DNA from: Deinococcus ficus
GTDB lineage: Bacteria > Deinococcota > Deinococci > Deinococcales > Deinococcaceae
Length of the DNA stretch: 64,000 bases
Assembly: GCF_003444775.1 (NCBI RefSeq)
Contig: NZ_CP021081.1
Span: 918,001 to 982,000, forward strand
Direction: 5' to 3'
The notes under the pieces were generated by a model. It was not told the DNA's origin, searched no databases, and saw only the letters and a program-made list of their open reading frames with translations. The position numbers and the translations under genes were made by a program. Below, in pieces: positions 1 to 14,782 of this stretch. Position 1 is the stretch's first letter; each line of letters starts with the position of its first letter.

Positions 1-543
1 AAGGTCGGGGACGTCGCCAAGGCCAAGGGGCTGGGCGCCGTGATCCTGCTCGCCGCGGTCGGGCCGCTGATCCTGGGCCTGATCTTCCTGATCCTCGCCC
101 TGTTCTACCTGCTGATGCTGTGGCTGCCCGCCTGGGGCGCCGCCCTGGTGATCGCCCTGCTCAGCCTGGCCGTCACCGCCGGCCTGATCATGTTCGGCCT
201 GAAGAAACTCAGCGCCGAGGTGGACACCAGCGAACCCCTGCTGCACCGCGACGAGATCGCCTGGGCCGACCAGGGCAGCCCCAGCGTGACCTTCGGTCAG
301 AGCGCCGCCGAGACCACCACCGTGAGCACCACCACCTACGCCGCCCACGCCACGCCCGACGCGGCCAGCACGACCACCTACGCGGCCACCACCGGCACGG
401 AGGTCACGGACGATATCCGGGTGGTTGACCGGTCCCGCACCGCCCACACCCACCCCACCCCCGGAACGCCCGAGGTGCCCGGCGTGCCCGTCAGCACCGA
501 ACCGACCTACCGGGACGACATGCGCCGCGGAGGCAACGCATGA
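1..543 (+). CDS. Holin-family-like membrane protein, 5' end missing
   Basis: The frame is open from base 1, so the true start lies before the window; the first internal ATG is at 40. The visible part begins K-V-G-D-V and has two hydrophobic segments (about residues 14-36 and 44-66 of the visible part) joined by a short LPAWG turn, then a charged, Thr/Ala-rich soluble tail of about 100 residues. This layout resembles the bacterial 'phage holin family' (Phage_holin_3_6) membrane proteins, which despite the name are usually chromosomal and of unknown role. It overlaps the next gene by ATGA, so the two are probably translationally coupled. The family call rests on topology, not on a catalytic motif. 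Confidence 0.6.
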   Translation, partial: KVGDVAKAKGLGAVILLAAVGPLILGLIFLILALFYLLMLWLPAWGAALVIALLSLAVTAGLIMFGLKKLSAEVDTSEPLLHRDEIAWADQGSPSVTFGQSAAETTTVSTTTYAAHATPDAASTTTYAATTGTEVTDDIRVVDRSRTAHTHPTPGTPEVPGVPVSTEPTYRDDMRRGGNA

Positions 544-1724
544 ACGGCAAGCACGACCACGTCCCGCCCCACGTCACCACCGAACGCGAACTGATCACCG
601 AGCGCGAGGCCGCCCGTGAACGCCTGCGCGCCAGCGTGGACACCCTGGCGCAGCAGGCCAACCTGCACGTGCAGATGCAGAAAGACCCCCTGAAGATGAT
701 CGGCGGCGCGTCCGCGGTCGGGGCGGTCCTGGGCCTGATGATGGGCCGCCAGATGCGCCGCACGAAGAAGATCTACGTGGACGCCGACAGCCCCGCCAAG
801 TACCAGAAGGCCCTGATCAAGGCGCAGAAAAGCCAGAAGGGCGGCGGGGTCGGCGGCGCCCTGGTCGCCACGCTCGGCACGCTGGCCGTGAAGACGCTCA
901 CCGAGCGCGTCATCACGCCCCGCCTGGAGCAGCTCTCCACGTCCCTGCTCGACCGGGCCGGGCAGGCCCCCGCAGCCGGGCCGCGCGCCGCTCTGGACCG
1001 CGGACAGCAGGTCACCTTCACCGAGGTGGACCGCGTGACCGGCCGCCCCGCCACCTTCGACAAACCCGTCACCGGCCCGGTCACCCTGACCACCGGCGAG
1101 GGCGGGCAGGTCGTCGTGAAGGAAGGCCGCACGCCCGTCCACTCGTCCGCAGCCACCGCCGCCTTCCTGAAAGAGCCCCAGGGCGGGGAGGACCACCGCC
1201 CAAAAGCTGACGCGCCGGGCCTCCACACGAGTGGACGTCCGGCGCATGCCAGCCACGACCGGAGCGGTACAGTGACGGCCGTGAGTCCCGTTACCCCCAC
1301 CCACCCCGGGGTCGTGCCCATGCCCGAGAGCCAGGTCGAGGCCAAGGCCGTCGGCACCGCCATCCCGGACACCGACCGCCGCAATCCCACCGCCTCCGCG
1401 GCTCTGCCCGGCGGGCAGACGCCCCACAGCACCGGCGCGACCGGCCCCGCTGTTACCCCCCGCCACGCCGGCGTGGTCAGCATGCCGGACAGCCAGGTGG
1501 ACGCCAAGGCCACCGGCACGGCCATCGATCCGCTGCACCGCAGCAACCCGAACGCCGGCCCCGTCACCCGCCCCGGAACGGGCGCAGTGGGCACCGGACC
1601 CACCGGCCCGGTCGTGACCCCCGCGCACGCCGGCGTGGTGCGCATGCCGGACAGCCAGGTGGAGGCGAAGGCCAGCGGCACCCCCATCGCCGGGGACGAG
1701 CGCGGCAACCCCAACGCCCGCTGA
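540..1724 (+). CDS. DUF3618-like membrane-associated protein with C-terminal 54-residue repeats
   Basis: The 394-residue product starts at the ATG that overlaps the preceding stop. Residues 13-50 are charged and helical ([19 protein letters not shown]), like the N-terminus of DUF3618 and YqjD-type proteins. A glycine-rich hydrophobic stretch with [14 protein letters not shown] follows (about 55-70), and a second hydrophobic patch lies near 104-125. From residue 251 there are three copies of a 54-residue unit with the core VTPxHxGVVxMPxSQVxAKAxGT, the last copy truncated at the C-terminus. The pairing with a holin-like membrane protein suggests an envelope role, but no function is known. A possible internal leaderless start lies just before the repeats (see 1268-1283). 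Confidence 0.75.
   Translation: MNGKHDHVPPHVTTERELITEREAARERLRASVDTLAQQANLHVQMQKDPLKMIGGASAVGAVLGLMMGRQMRRTKKIYVDADSPAKYQKALIKAQKSQKGGGVGGALVATLGTLAVKTLTERVITPRLEQLSTSLLDRAGQAPAAGPRAALDRGQQVTFTEVDRVTGRPATFDKPVTGPVTLTTGEGGQVVVKEGRTPVHSSAATAAFLKEPQGGEDHRPKADAPGLHTSGRPAHASHDRSGTVTAVSPVTPTHPGVVPMPESQVEAKAVGTAIPDTDRRNPTASAALPGGQTPHSTGATGPAVTPRHAGVVSMPDSQVDAKATGTAIDPLHRSNPNAGPVTRPGTGAVGTGPTGPVVTPAHAGVVRMPDSQVEAKASGTPIAGDERGNPNAR
1268..1283 (+). promoter_or_regulatory. Possible internal leaderless promoter and GTG start
   Basis: TACAGT at 1268-1273 is followed after 7 nt by GTG at 1281-1283, which is in frame with the surrounding gene. This is the same spacing seen at many real starts in this window. 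If used, it would give a protein of about 147 residues consisting almost only of the repeats. No convincing -35 box is visible, and TANNNT occurs by chance, so this is a hypothesis. Confidence 0.35.
1290..1721 (+). repeat. Three in-frame tandem 162-bp repeats inside the coding region
   Basis: Units begin at 1290, 1452 and 1614, exactly 162 bp (54 codons) apart. Each opens with Val-Thr-Pro followed by a histidine, then GVV-x-MP, SQV and AKA-x-GT. The third unit is cut short by the stop codon at 1722. The DNA copies have diverged at third positions, so this is an old protein-level repeat, not a recent duplication. Confidence 0.85.
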
Positions 1725-1745
1725 CCTGGGTTCCACCCTGAATCC

Positions 1746-1776
1746 GGCGCCCCGCCCCCTGTGGCTGCGGGGCGCC
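1746..1776 (+). terminator. Strong hairpin after the repeat-protein gene
   Basis: A perfect 10-bp stem pairs ggcgccccgc (1746-1755) with gcggggcgcc (1767-1776) around an 11-nt loop, followed by tgttcg. It lacks a long T-run but sits between the stop at 1724 and the next promoter, as expected of a terminator in a GC-rich genome. Confidence 0.6.
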
Positions 1777-1829
1777 TGTTCGTGGCGCGCGCCCCGGCCG
1801 GTTGCGGGGGCGTTTGCTACCCTGGGCAC

Positions 1830-2234
1830 GTGCCCTCCGCCCGTCCCTCCACCCGCACCACCCGCCAGCGCGACGAGATTCACCGCGTGCTGACCACCGC
1901 GCCGGGCCCCCTGACCGTCACCGAGATTCACGCGCAGGCGCAGCGGGACCTGCCGGCCCTGGGCATCGCCACGGTGTACCGCACCCTGAAGCTCCTCACC
2001 GACCAGGGCCTGATCCATCCGGTCATGCTGGACGGCGAGACGCTGTATGAGGCGAGCGGCCGCGGTCACCACCACCACTTCAGCTGCCGCCGGTGCGGCC
2101 GCGTGTTCACCCTGCAGACCTGTCCGGTCAGCCTGCCGCGCGGCACGGTGTTCGCCGGCGGGTTCGTGGTGGACGCCCACGAACTTACCCTGTACGGCCT
2201 GTGCCCCGACTGCGCCGCCCTGCCCCCCGCCTGA
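1830..2234 (+). CDS. Fur-family metal-responsive regulator
   Basis: A 134-residue winged-helix repressor of the ferric uptake regulator superfamily (Fur/Zur/Mur/PerR). The helix-turn-helix region ends in [17 protein letters not shown], the recognition-helix signature of the family. The C-terminal domain has the metal-binding HHHH segment (80-83) and two CxxC pairs, C86/C89 and C125/C128, which normally hold structural zinc. I chose GTG 1830 as the start because TACCCT (1821-1826) lies 3 nt before it, a close but usable leaderless spacing, and residues before it look non-coding. An upstream in-frame ATG at 1761 overlaps the preceding terminator and is unlikely. Which metal it senses (Fe, Zn or Mn) cannot be told from sequence alone. 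Confidence 0.88.
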   Translation: MPSARPSTRTTRQRDEIHRVLTTAPGPLTVTEIHAQAQRDLPALGIATVYRTLKLLTDQGLIHPVMLDGETLYEASGRGHHHHFSCRRCGRVFTLQTCPVSLPRGTVFAGGFVVDAHELTLYGLCPDCAALPPA

Positions 2235-2263
2235 CCTGACCGGACAACCCCGCCGCCCGGCCC

Positions 2264-2293
2264 TTGCACGCCCCCGCACCGGGGCGGTACTCT
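2264..2293 (+). promoter_or_regulatory. Promoter of the SAM riboswitch-metYX transcript
   Basis: TTGCAC (2264-2269) and TACTCT (2288-2293) are separated by 18 bp, a good sigma-70-type match. Transcription would start near 2300, at the first base of the riboswitch P1 stem. Confidence 0.7.
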
Positions 2294-2301
2294 CCGCATA
2301 G

Positions 2302-4952
<2,651 letters not shown>

Positions 4953-4955
<3 letters not shown>

Positions 4956-4987
4956 CTCCCCCAAGCCCGGGTGGGCAGGGGGAGTCA
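4953..4987. terminator. Bidirectional terminator between metX and the GT2 gene
   Basis: Tgactccccc (4953-4962, starting at the metX stop) pairs with gggggagtca (4978-4987), a perfect 10-bp stem with a 15-nt loop. It separates two convergent genes. Confidence 0.7.
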
Positions 4988-5001
4988 GGAACCTGCAGGC
5001 T

Positions 5002-6294
5002 TTACAGCGGGACGGTGGCCGGCGGTTCATCGTGCCGGACGCTCTTGTACCAGCTTTTCTCCCCGGTGGCGTGCCGGTAGAGGGCCAGCGGCAAGGACCA
5101 CAAGGTCACGGCACTGAACACCGGCAGCGTCAGCATGATGTACACCACGGTCGTCCACGGCAGCTGCTTTTCCCGGCAGTAGCGCACGGCCCACTGCAAC
5201 TGCATCAGGAGCGGCAGGCCCGACATGACCGTGCCCCACCACCCTGGCGTGGACAGCCCCGCCCCCGGCGTCCGGCGCCGCAGCGGCTGGGTCAGCAGGC
5301 TGAGGGTGAGCAGGGTGTTCAGCCAAGGCCCCAGGATCATGTACGTGAAGTCCAGCAGCGTCGCCGGATGGGACCGGCTGCGCAGCAGCCTGGGCAGGTA
5401 CGGCAGGCACTCCATGGTGCCCTGAATCCAGCGGGCGCGTTGTTTCATGAAGGGCACCGCGTCGATCATGCCCTGCTGCCCGACCTGCGCGGTCAGCATC
5501 GCGATCCGGTTCTCGGGCCGTTCCAGCCGGATTTCCAGGGCGCTGCCGAAATCCTCCAGCAGCACGTCCGGCCAGGGCAGCACGCCCCGGTCCAGCTGCC
5601 GGGCCACGTAACTGGCGCGCATGCACTGCCCGTTCCCGGTCAGGGACGCCGTGCCGGCCGCATGCCGCACGCGCTGGTAATGCCCCAGGATGAAGTTCTC
5701 CAGGTCCTGCTGGACCAGCAGCACGCGGGCCAGTGCCCCATGCAGGCCCGGCAGCGCCCCGCCCGGCATCCGGTAACGCATCCAGCCCTGCGCGGCCATG
5801 ACCTGAGGCGCCTCGAACGCGCCCCGCACCTGCGAGACGAACTCCGGCCCGATCCGGCCGTCCGCGTCGATGCCGACGAACACGACCCGCTCCAGGGCCC
5901 GCCCCGCCGCCCGGTACTCCCGCAGCAGCTGCTCCACCGCCCAGTTCATGGCCCGGCCCTTGTTCTGCCGGGCATTCGGGAACTCGCGGCGCAGCAGGCG
6001 CACCGACGGGTCCAGCGCGGCAAGGCGCCGCACGATGCCGTCAGTGCCGTCGTCGCTGGCGTCGTCGATCACGACCACCTCGGCGTCCGGGGCGGTCGCC
6101 CGCAGGTTCTCCACGGTCGCCTCGATCACCTGCGCCTCGTTCAGCGCGGGCACCAGGAACGTGAGCTGGGCGCCGGACCTCGACTCGGGGAGCCGCTGGG
6201 CGGGCATCAGGGCACTGGCCACCTGCTGAACGGCATACAGGCCGAACGAGACCATGCCCACGGCATCAATCAGTTTGAAGAGCTTCCTGAGCAT
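5002..6294 (-). CDS. Family 2 membrane glycosyltransferase
   Basis: A 430-residue processive-type GT2. An N-terminal membrane segment (about 10-30) precedes the GT-A catalytic domain: FLVPALNEAQ opens it, VVVIDDASDDGTD carries the nucleotide-binding aspartates, and GIDADG is the DxD metal site. QRARWIQGT is the QxxRW motif of cellulose/hyaluronan/poly-GlcNAc synthase-like enzymes. Several transmembrane helices fill the last 130 residues. It should transfer a sugar from a nucleotide donor at the inner membrane, probably for envelope or exopolysaccharide. It is the last gene of the purH-folD-GT4-GT2 series, 42 nt after the GT4 gene, with its own taggaac ribosome-binding site. The acceptor is unknown. 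Confidence 0.88.
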   Translation of the reverse strand: MLRKLFKLIDAVGMVSFGLYAVQQVASALMPAQRLPESRSGAQLTFLVPALNEAQVIEATVENLRATAPDAEVVVIDDASDDGTDGIVRRLAALDPSVRLLRREFPNARQNKGRAMNWAVEQLLREYRAAGRALERVVFVGIDADGRIGPEFVSQVRGAFEAPQVMAAQGWMRYRMPGGALPGLHGALARVLLVQQDLENFILGHYQRVRHAAGTASLTGNGQCMRASYVARQLDRGVLPWPDVLLEDFGSALEIRLERPENRIAMLTAQVGQQGMIDAVPFMKQRARWIQGTMECLPYLPRLLRSRSHPATLLDFTYMILGPWLNTLLTLSLLTQPLRRRTPGAGLSTPGWWGTVMSGLPLLMQLQWAVRYCREKQLPWTTVVYIMLTLPVFSAVTLWSLPLALYRHATGEKSWYKSVRHDEPPATVPL

Positions 6295-6336
6295 AAAGTT
6301 CCTAGAGATACCACACGTCGCCCGGCGGGTCGGCCT

Positions 6337-7446
6337 TCAGGAGCGCCGCGCGCCGCCCGGGGACGCCTCACCGAGAACGTCCGCGACGAGCGCGGCGGTG
6401 TGGTGGATGGTGTGGTGGTCGAGCACGAACTGGCGGGCGTTGAGGCCCAGCTGCCGGGCCCGCTCCGGGTGGGCAGCGAGGGCCCGGAGGGCGGTGGCGA
6501 GCAACCGGGGCTGGGCGGGCACCAGCAGGCCGGTGTGGCCGTCCTGGACGAGTTCGGCCTGGGCGGGGATGGGGGTGGTGACGATGGGCAGGGCGCTGCT
6601 CATGGCCTCCAGGGTGACGAGGGACTGGTTTTCGGCGAGGGTGGGTTGCAGCAGGACGTCGGCGGCGCGGTACAGCTCGGGCATGTCCCAGCGCCGTCCC
6701 AGAAACCGCACGTTCCCCAGCCGCAGGAGCTTCTGGAGGCGGTGCGCGGCGGCGCCCAGCCCGGCGTCCTGGTCGCCCACGAACACGAAGTCCAGGTCCG
6801 GGGCGTGCCGGGCGGCGAGCAGCGCCGTGAGCTGGTTCTTCTCTGGCGCGAACCGGCCGGGAATCAGCACCGTGAAGCGCGTGAAGCCGTACTCGGAGCG
6901 CAGTGCCTCGCGTTCCCCGGGGTGGGCCGGGCGGAACCTCGTGGGGTCGGCGCCGTTCGTGACCTCGCCCACCTGCGGCAGCCCGAGCGGGCCGCGCAGG
7001 AACGCCCCGCCCCAGCGGGACACCGTGACCAGCCGGTCGGCGGTCCGCAGGGGCCGGGCCTTCGTGCGTCGGTAGATCTCGCGGTACAGCAGCCGCACCG
7101 GCGCGGGGTAGTGGTATTCCAGCTGGTCGTGCAGCACGGCCAGCCGCGGCGAGGCCAGCCGTGGCAGCAGCTGGCGGTAGGTGGCCGGCTCCCAGGCCTG
7201 CAGCACGCGCAGGTGGAAGGCCCGCGTGTGGTCCGGCAGCGTGGCGGGGTCGCCGAAGCGCTCCACCGGCACGCCGGCCGCCTGGAAGCGCCGGGCGAGT
7301 TCGTCCAGCGTGTCCCGGTCCGGCAGGAACACCGTCGGCTGCCAGCCGTGCGCGGGCAGCAGCGGCAGCACGTCCAGCAGCCAGACCTCGCTGCCGGCCA
7401 CGCGCGGGGCGTCCGTGATGAAGGCCGCAGTCCGGGGGGCGGTCAT
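6337..7446 (-). CDS. Family 4 glycosyltransferase
   Basis: A 369-residue GT-B glycosyltransferase. The N-terminus ([21 protein letters not shown]) has the typical glycine-containing loop after the first strand. The C-terminal half holds [13 protein letters not shown] and the nucleotide-sugar motif ending in [18 protein letters not shown], with the ExxxxxxxE pattern of GT4. The start at 7446 overlaps the folD stop by ATGA, indicating coupling to folD. Reading further upstream in this frame only gives Arg-rich antisense-like sequence. Sugar donor and acceptor cannot be told. Confidence 0.87.
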   Translation of the reverse strand: MTAPRTAAFITDAPRVAGSEVWLLDVLPLLPAHGWQPTVFLPDRDTLDELARRFQAAGVPVERFGDPATLPDHTRAFHLRVLQAWEPATYRQLLPRLASPRLAVLHDQLEYHYPAPVRLLYREIYRRTKARPLRTADRLVTVSRWGGAFLRGPLGLPQVGEVTNGADPTRFRPAHPGEREALRSEYGFTRFTVLIPGRFAPEKNQLTALLAARHAPDLDFVFVGDQDAGLGAAAHRLQKLLRLGNVRFLGRRWDMPELYRAADVLLQPTLAENQSLVTLEAMSSALPIVTTPIPAQAELVQDGHTGLLVPAQPRLLATALRALAAHPERARQLGLNARQFVLDHHTIHHTAALVADVLGEASPGGARRS

Positions 7447-8339
7447 TCGACGCGTTCTCCCCGCTGGAGTTTCACGGCGCGCACGAGGTTCTGGTACATC
7501 AGCGCGCCGGTCAGCGGGCCGACGCCGCCGGGCACGGGCGTCTGCGCGCGGACCGGCAGGTCGCGCTCGGCGTCGCCAGCCACGCCGGACTCCTGCACGT
7601 TGATGCCGGCGTCCACGATCACGTGGTGCGGCTGAACGTGCCCGGCCCGCAGCAGCCCGGCCCGGCCGACCGCGACCACCACGGCGTCCACGTCCGCGAG
7701 CACGCGCGGGAGGTCGCGGGTGTGCTCGTTGCACAGGGTGACGGTCACGCCGCGGTTGTTGAGCATGAAGGTCAGGGGCCGGCCCACCGTGCGGCCCGGG
7801 CCGATCACGGCCACGCGCCGGCCGCGCAGGTCGTCACCCAGCGCCTCGCGCAGCAGGAACCGCACGGACCGTGGCGTGGGCGGCAGCAGCGCCTCGGGCT
7901 CGCGCCCGGCGGCGATCAGGCCCAGGTTGCCGGGCGTGAGGCCCTCCACGTCCTTGCGGTGCGCGATGTGCAGCAGCGCCTCGTCGGCGTCCAGGCCGGG
8001 CGCGAGCGGGAGTTCCAGCACGATGCCGTGCACGGACTCGTCGGCCGAGAGTTCCCGCAGCGCGGCTTCCAGGTCGGCCTGGGTGACGGTCTCGCCCAGG
8101 TCCACCACGTGGAAGTCCAGGCCGAGCTTGCGGGCCTGCCGGGCCTTGCTCTGCACGTACACGCGCGAGGCCGGGTCGCTGGAGGCCAGCACGCTCACCA
8201 GCCGCGGCTGGAACGGTGGGGTCAGGGCCGCCCACTCGGCCAGGGCGGCGCGGACCTCGGCGGTCACGCGGTCGGCCAGGGGTTTGCCCGGCAGGGCGCG
8301 GGGCGGGGCAGGGGAGTCGGGGGGAGTGAAATCAGTCAT
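7443..8339 (-). CDS. folD: Bifunctional methylene-THF dehydrogenase/cyclohydrolase
   Basis: A 298-residue FolD. The catalytic YxxxK is Y61-V-Q-S-K65. [13 protein letters not shown] corresponds to the usual QLPLP block, and [11 protein letters not shown] to the NADP-binding VGRS-like loop. [10 protein letters not shown] near the C-terminus is the family signature. FolD converts 5,10-methylene-THF to 10-formyl-THF, the formyl donor used by PurH, which is encoded 72 nt upstream on the same strand. No Shine-Dalgarno is evident before ATG 8339; the leader is a run of cytosines, so initiation may depend on readthrough or an unusual start. The QLPLP-to-LELPLA change is a variation in a conserved loop. 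Confidence 0.93.
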   Translation of the reverse strand: MTDFTPPDSPAPPRALPGKPLADRVTAEVRAALAEWAALTPPFQPRLVSVLASSDPASRVYVQSKARQARKLGLDFHVVDLGETVTQADLEAALRELSADESVHGIVLELPLAPGLDADEALLHIAHRKDVEGLTPGNLGLIAAGREPEALLPPTPRSVRFLLREALGDDLRGRRVAVIGPGRTVGRPLTFMLNNRGVTVTLCNEHTRDLPRVLADVDAVVVAVGRAGLLRAGHVQPHHVIVDAGINVQESGVAGDAERDLPVRAQTPVPGGVGPLTGALMYQNLVRAVKLQRGERVE

Positions 8340-8411
8340 GGCTGGGGGGGGCGGGGCGGCGCCCGCGGACGCTGCCCTTGAGCTTACCCCCGGGGTGGGG
8401 GAGGGCGCTCA

Positions 8412-9959
<1,548 letters not shown>

Positions 9960-10014
9960 CCTGTCCTCCCTCCGTCCGGCGGGCCCGCGCCCGGCCGGCT
10001 GCATCAGAAACGAT

Positions 10015-10050
10015 GGACACCACCCCCACCACTTGCGGGAACCGGTGTCC
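10015..10050 (-). terminator. Expression-platform hairpin of the ZTP riboswitch
   Basis: ggacacc and ggtgtcc (10015-10021 and 10044-10050 on the plus strand) form a stem that starts at the 3' edge of the aptamer and is followed on the minus strand by atcgtttct. That is the expected position of an intrinsic terminator competing with the ligand-bound aptamer. Confidence 0.6.
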
Positions 10051-10127
10051 GACCCAGGCGCGCGATCACTTCCCTGTCCTGAACGGCTTCCCCGTGGTTC
10101 GCCCACGCTAGCGCCAGTCGCCGTTCA
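10049..10127 (-). ncRNA. ZTP (pfl) riboswitch upstream of purH
   Basis: Read on the minus strand, the leader contains gaacggc (outer P1), GACTGGCG, a gtgg...ccac hairpin, the invariant GGGGA block, gccgttc (closing P1), then after a linker CGCGCCTGGGT. These match the pfl consensus elements in order: GACTGGCG, ACCAC-GGGGA and CCGCCTGGG. ZTP riboswitches sense ZTP/ZMP, which builds up when 10-formyl-THF is short, and typically switch on purH and folate genes. Identified by consensus recall; a covariance search would settle it. Confidence 0.92.
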
Positions 10128-10137
10128 CTCGGAGTGC

Positions 10138-10143
10138 AGCATA
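10138..10143 (-). promoter_or_regulatory. -10 box of the purH transcript
   Basis: TATGCT on the minus strand lies about 10 nt before the first stem of the ZTP riboswitch, so transcription would begin at the riboswitch edge. No clear -35 box is seen. Confidence 0.5.
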
Positions 10144-10237
10144 CCAGCCGGCCCGGCCCCCGGCCCACCCGGACAGGGGGTGAAGCTGGACAGCCCACCT
10201 CTCCCGCCCCCGGGCCGCGGCGGTATCTTCTGGGGCA

Positions 10238-10273
10238 ATGACCAACGCACGCATCACCGGGGTCCGGCCATGA
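10238..10273 (+). CDS. 11-codon upstream ORF, possible leader peptide
   Basis: ATG 10238 lies 8 nt after TATCTT (10224-10229), the leaderless arrangement used by many genes here. It encodes MTNARITGVRP and stops at TGA 10271-10273, which overlaps the ATG (10270-10272) of the permease. The permease has no good Shine-Dalgarno of its own, so a leaderless short ORF that delivers ribosomes by termination-reinitiation would explain its translation. The peptide has no recognisable motif. Confidence 0.5.
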   Translation: MTNARITGVRP

Positions 10274-11067
10274 CCGCCGCGAAGACCGCACCGGCCCGCC
10301 AGTCGCCCATGAGCCCGGGCGCCATCCTGCTGTGGGTGGCCGGGGCCGCCCTGGCCTTCATCGCGCTGTTCTACGTGATCACCCTGATTCTCCGGGCGAT
10401 GCCCGACCCCATCGGGCCGCGCGCCGACCTGTTCGTGCAGGGCGCGCGCATGACCCTGCAACTCACCGTGGTGAGCGGCCTGATCGGCCTGGCCGTGGGC
10501 ATGCTGGCCGGCATCATGAAGGTCAGTGCCAGCCCGCTGGTGCGCGCGCCCGCGAACCTGTTCGTGTGGCTGATCCGCGGCACGCCGTTGCTGGTGCAGA
10601 TCCTGTTCGTGTACAACGCCCTGCCGCCCCTGCTGCAGGGCATCGGCCTGAACGTCAGCCTGAACGAGTTCTGGTCGGCGGTGATCGCCCTGGCCCTGAA
10701 CGTCGGCGCGTACAACGCCGAGGTGATCCGCGCCGGTATCCTCGCCATTCCCAAGGGCCAGACGGAAGCCGCGCGCAGCCTGGGCCTGACCAGCGGCAAG
10801 ACCATGCAGACGGTCGTGCTGCCGCAGGCCATGCGGATCGTCGTGCCGCCCCTGGTGAACAACATCGTGGCGCTGCTCAAGGACTCCTCGCTGGCCAGCA
10901 CCATCGCCCTGCTGGAACTCTCCCTGGCCGGCGCGCGCGTCAGCAGCGAGACGTTCATGCCCATCCCGGTCCTGACCACCATCGCGGCCGTGTACCTCGC
11001 GCTGACCACCGTCATGACCTTCTTCACCGACCAGCTGGAAAAACGCGTGAAGATCGCCAGCCGCTGA
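10270..11067 (+). CDS. Polar amino acid ABC transporter permease
   Basis: A 265-residue inner-membrane permease of the His/Glu/Gln/Arg (HisMQ) family. After a short soluble leader it has about five helices. The cytoplasmic coupling loop EAARSLGLTSGKTMQTVVLPQAM is the EAA motif that docks with the ATPase. The start at 10270 is supported by its overlap with the upstream short ORF; a longer reading frame from 9577 runs antisense to purH and is rejected. No binding-protein gene is adjacent. The amino-acid ABC ATPase at 15949 is a likely partner. Substrate unknown, though the family takes polar or charged amino acids. Confidence 0.9.
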   Translation: MTAAKTAPARQSPMSPGAILLWVAGAALAFIALFYVITLILRAMPDPIGPRADLFVQGARMTLQLTVVSGLIGLAVGMLAGIMKVSASPLVRAPANLFVWLIRGTPLLVQILFVYNALPPLLQGIGLNVSLNEFWSAVIALALNVGAYNAEVIRAGILAIPKGQTEAARSLGLTSGKTMQTVVLPQAMRIVVPPLVNNIVALLKDSSLASTIALLELSLAGARVSSETFMPIPVLTTIAAVYLALTTVMTFFTDQLEKRVKIASR

Positions 11068-11086
11068 GCTGGCCCCCCACCGCGAA

Positions 11087-11122
11087 GCCGCCCACCAGGA
11101 CTCCCGGTGGGCGGCCTTCTTC
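11087..11122 (+). terminator. Intrinsic terminator after the permease
   Basis: gccgcccacc (11087-11096) pairs with ggtgggcggc (11106-11115), followed by cttcttct. The arrangement also serves the convergent AI-2E-family gene from the other side. Confidence 0.75.
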
Positions 11123-11131
11123 TGGTGTGCT

Positions 11132-12433
11132 TCAGGTGCCGTCGCTCAGGCCCTTGGCTTCCTGACGGGGGTCGTCGGGCTGCAGGTCGCTCATGATCTC
11201 CACCGGGTCCAGGTCCGGTTCGCCCAGCACCCCGGCCGGCGCGTCGCTCGGGTCGCCCTCGTGCGCGGCGCTGGGCAGCCAGTAGCGTTCCACCCAGCGC
11301 TTGATCAGCGTGGCGACTGGAATGGCCAGCAGCGCGCCGCCCGCGCCGCCCAGCGCCAGCCCGATCAGCAGCGCCACCAAGATTGTGGAGGCGGTCAGCT
11401 GCGTGGTGCGGCCCATGATGATCGGCCCGATGACGTTTCCGAGCAACTGGTTGATCAGGAAGTACAGCAGCGCCACCAGCAGGATGGTGGTCGTGCCCAG
11501 GGGCACGGCCTGCACCATCGCCAGGATGGACGCCAGCACGATCCCCACGTACGGGAACAGGTTGATGAACCCGCTCATCAGCCCGATCGCCAGGGCGTTC
11601 GGGACCTTCAGCAGCAGCAGCCCGCCGGTGGCGAGCACCACGCACGCCACCATGGTGAGCAGCGTGCCCCGCAGGTACGACCCGAAGCTCTCGCTCACGT
11701 CGTCGGACAGCCGGACGATGGTCGGCTGCCAGCGTTTCGGGAACACCCCCACCAGCGTGCGGCCCACACCGTCGTAATCGAACATGAAGTACATGGCGAG
11801 CGTCACGATGAACCCCACCTGCCCCAGCCACCCCACCAGGTTGCTCAGGGTGTGCATGACGTCCGGGCCGGAATTCAGGATGCGTTCGGCAAGCGGCCCG
11901 GCGCCCTGCTGGATGCCGCTGAGCTGCTTGTCGATGGCCTCGCTCACCCGGTCGCGCAGGCCCTCGGCGCCCTGCACGTTCCCCAGGTGATCGAGGAGGT
12001 TCATGGCGAGTTCCTTCAGGGACCGGGCGAGCTGCGGCAGGCTCTGCAGCATGCTCTGCACCTGGGAACTCAGGGTCATGACGATGCCCGTCACCAGCCC
12101 CAGGCCCAGGATCAGCACCAGCAGCACGCCCAGGCCCCGGCCCACCCCGCGCCGCTCCAGCCACACCAGCAGCGGGTTGCACAGGAACGCCAGTCCGTAC
12201 GCGAGCAGGATCGTGACCAGCACGCTGGTCAGGAGCTGCATGCCGCGCAGCAGCACCCACAGCGCCAGCGGCACCGCGATCAGGTACACCACCAGCCGCA
12301 CCGCGGGCCGCTGCCACAGCACGGCGATCAGTTCCACCACGTTCTCCCCGCGGCGCAGCGCGGAGCGGAGCGGCTCGTTGGCCGCCGGGGCCGGGGCGGG
12401 GACGTGCGGGTCAGGGTGGGGCGGGAGGGTCAC
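11132..12433 (-). CDS. AI-2E family (PerM-type) membrane protein
   Basis: A 433-residue polytopic protein of the AI-2E transporter/PerM family. The pattern is a cytoplasmic N-terminus, helices including LAFLCNPLLVWLERRGVGRGL (the family's conserved PxxxxLE-R-GxxR block), a long central amphipathic domain with repeated QSMLQSLPQLARSL-like helices, then further helices with FINLFPYVGIVLA and LLGNVIGPIIMGR. Members have been linked to export of small molecules or to Na+/H+ antiport; function here is not determined. GTG 12433 lies 4 nt after the TRAP permease stop, so it is the last gene of that operon. A paralogue is encoded at 25262-26557. Confidence 0.85.
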   Translation of the reverse strand: MTLPPHPDPHVPAPAPAANEPLRSALRRGENVVELIAVLWQRPAVRLVVYLIAVPLALWVLLRGMQLLTSVLVTILLAYGLAFLCNPLLVWLERRGVGRGLGVLLVLILGLGLVTGIVMTLSSQVQSMLQSLPQLARSLKELAMNLLDHLGNVQGAEGLRDRVSEAIDKQLSGIQQGAGPLAERILNSGPDVMHTLSNLVGWLGQVGFIVTLAMYFMFDYDGVGRTLVGVFPKRWQPTIVRLSDDVSESFGSYLRGTLLTMVACVVLATGGLLLLKVPNALAIGLMSGFINLFPYVGIVLASILAMVQAVPLGTTTILLVALLYFLINQLLGNVIGPIIMGRTTQLTASTILVALLIGLALGGAGGALLAIPVATLIKRWVERYWLPSAAHEGDPSDAPAGVLGEPDLDPVEIMSDLQPDDPRQEAKGLSDGT

Positions 12434-12437
12434 GCGG

Positions 12438-14687
<2,250 letters not shown>

Positions 14688-14725
14688 GCAGGTCCTCGGT
14701 CAGGCGGAACTCGGGGAAAGGGGAG

Positions 14726-14757
14726 GGGGCCAGCCGCACATGCTGGCAGCTGGCCCC
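14726..14757 (-). terminator. Intercistronic hairpin between the TAXI and TRAP genes
   Basis: ggggccagc (14726-14734) pairs with gctggcccc (14749-14757). No T-run follows. Because the genes belong together, it may be a partial terminator or a 3' stabiliser giving more binding protein than permease. Confidence 0.5.
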
Positions 14758-14782
14758 GGATCGCGGCGGCATCCGCCAGGAC

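Noticed and set aside
5032..7635. An 867-codon plus-strand reading frame antisense to glycosyltransferase and folD genes
   Set aside because: Pro/Arg/His-rich composition and no motifs; it is the complement of real coding sequence in a high-GC genome.
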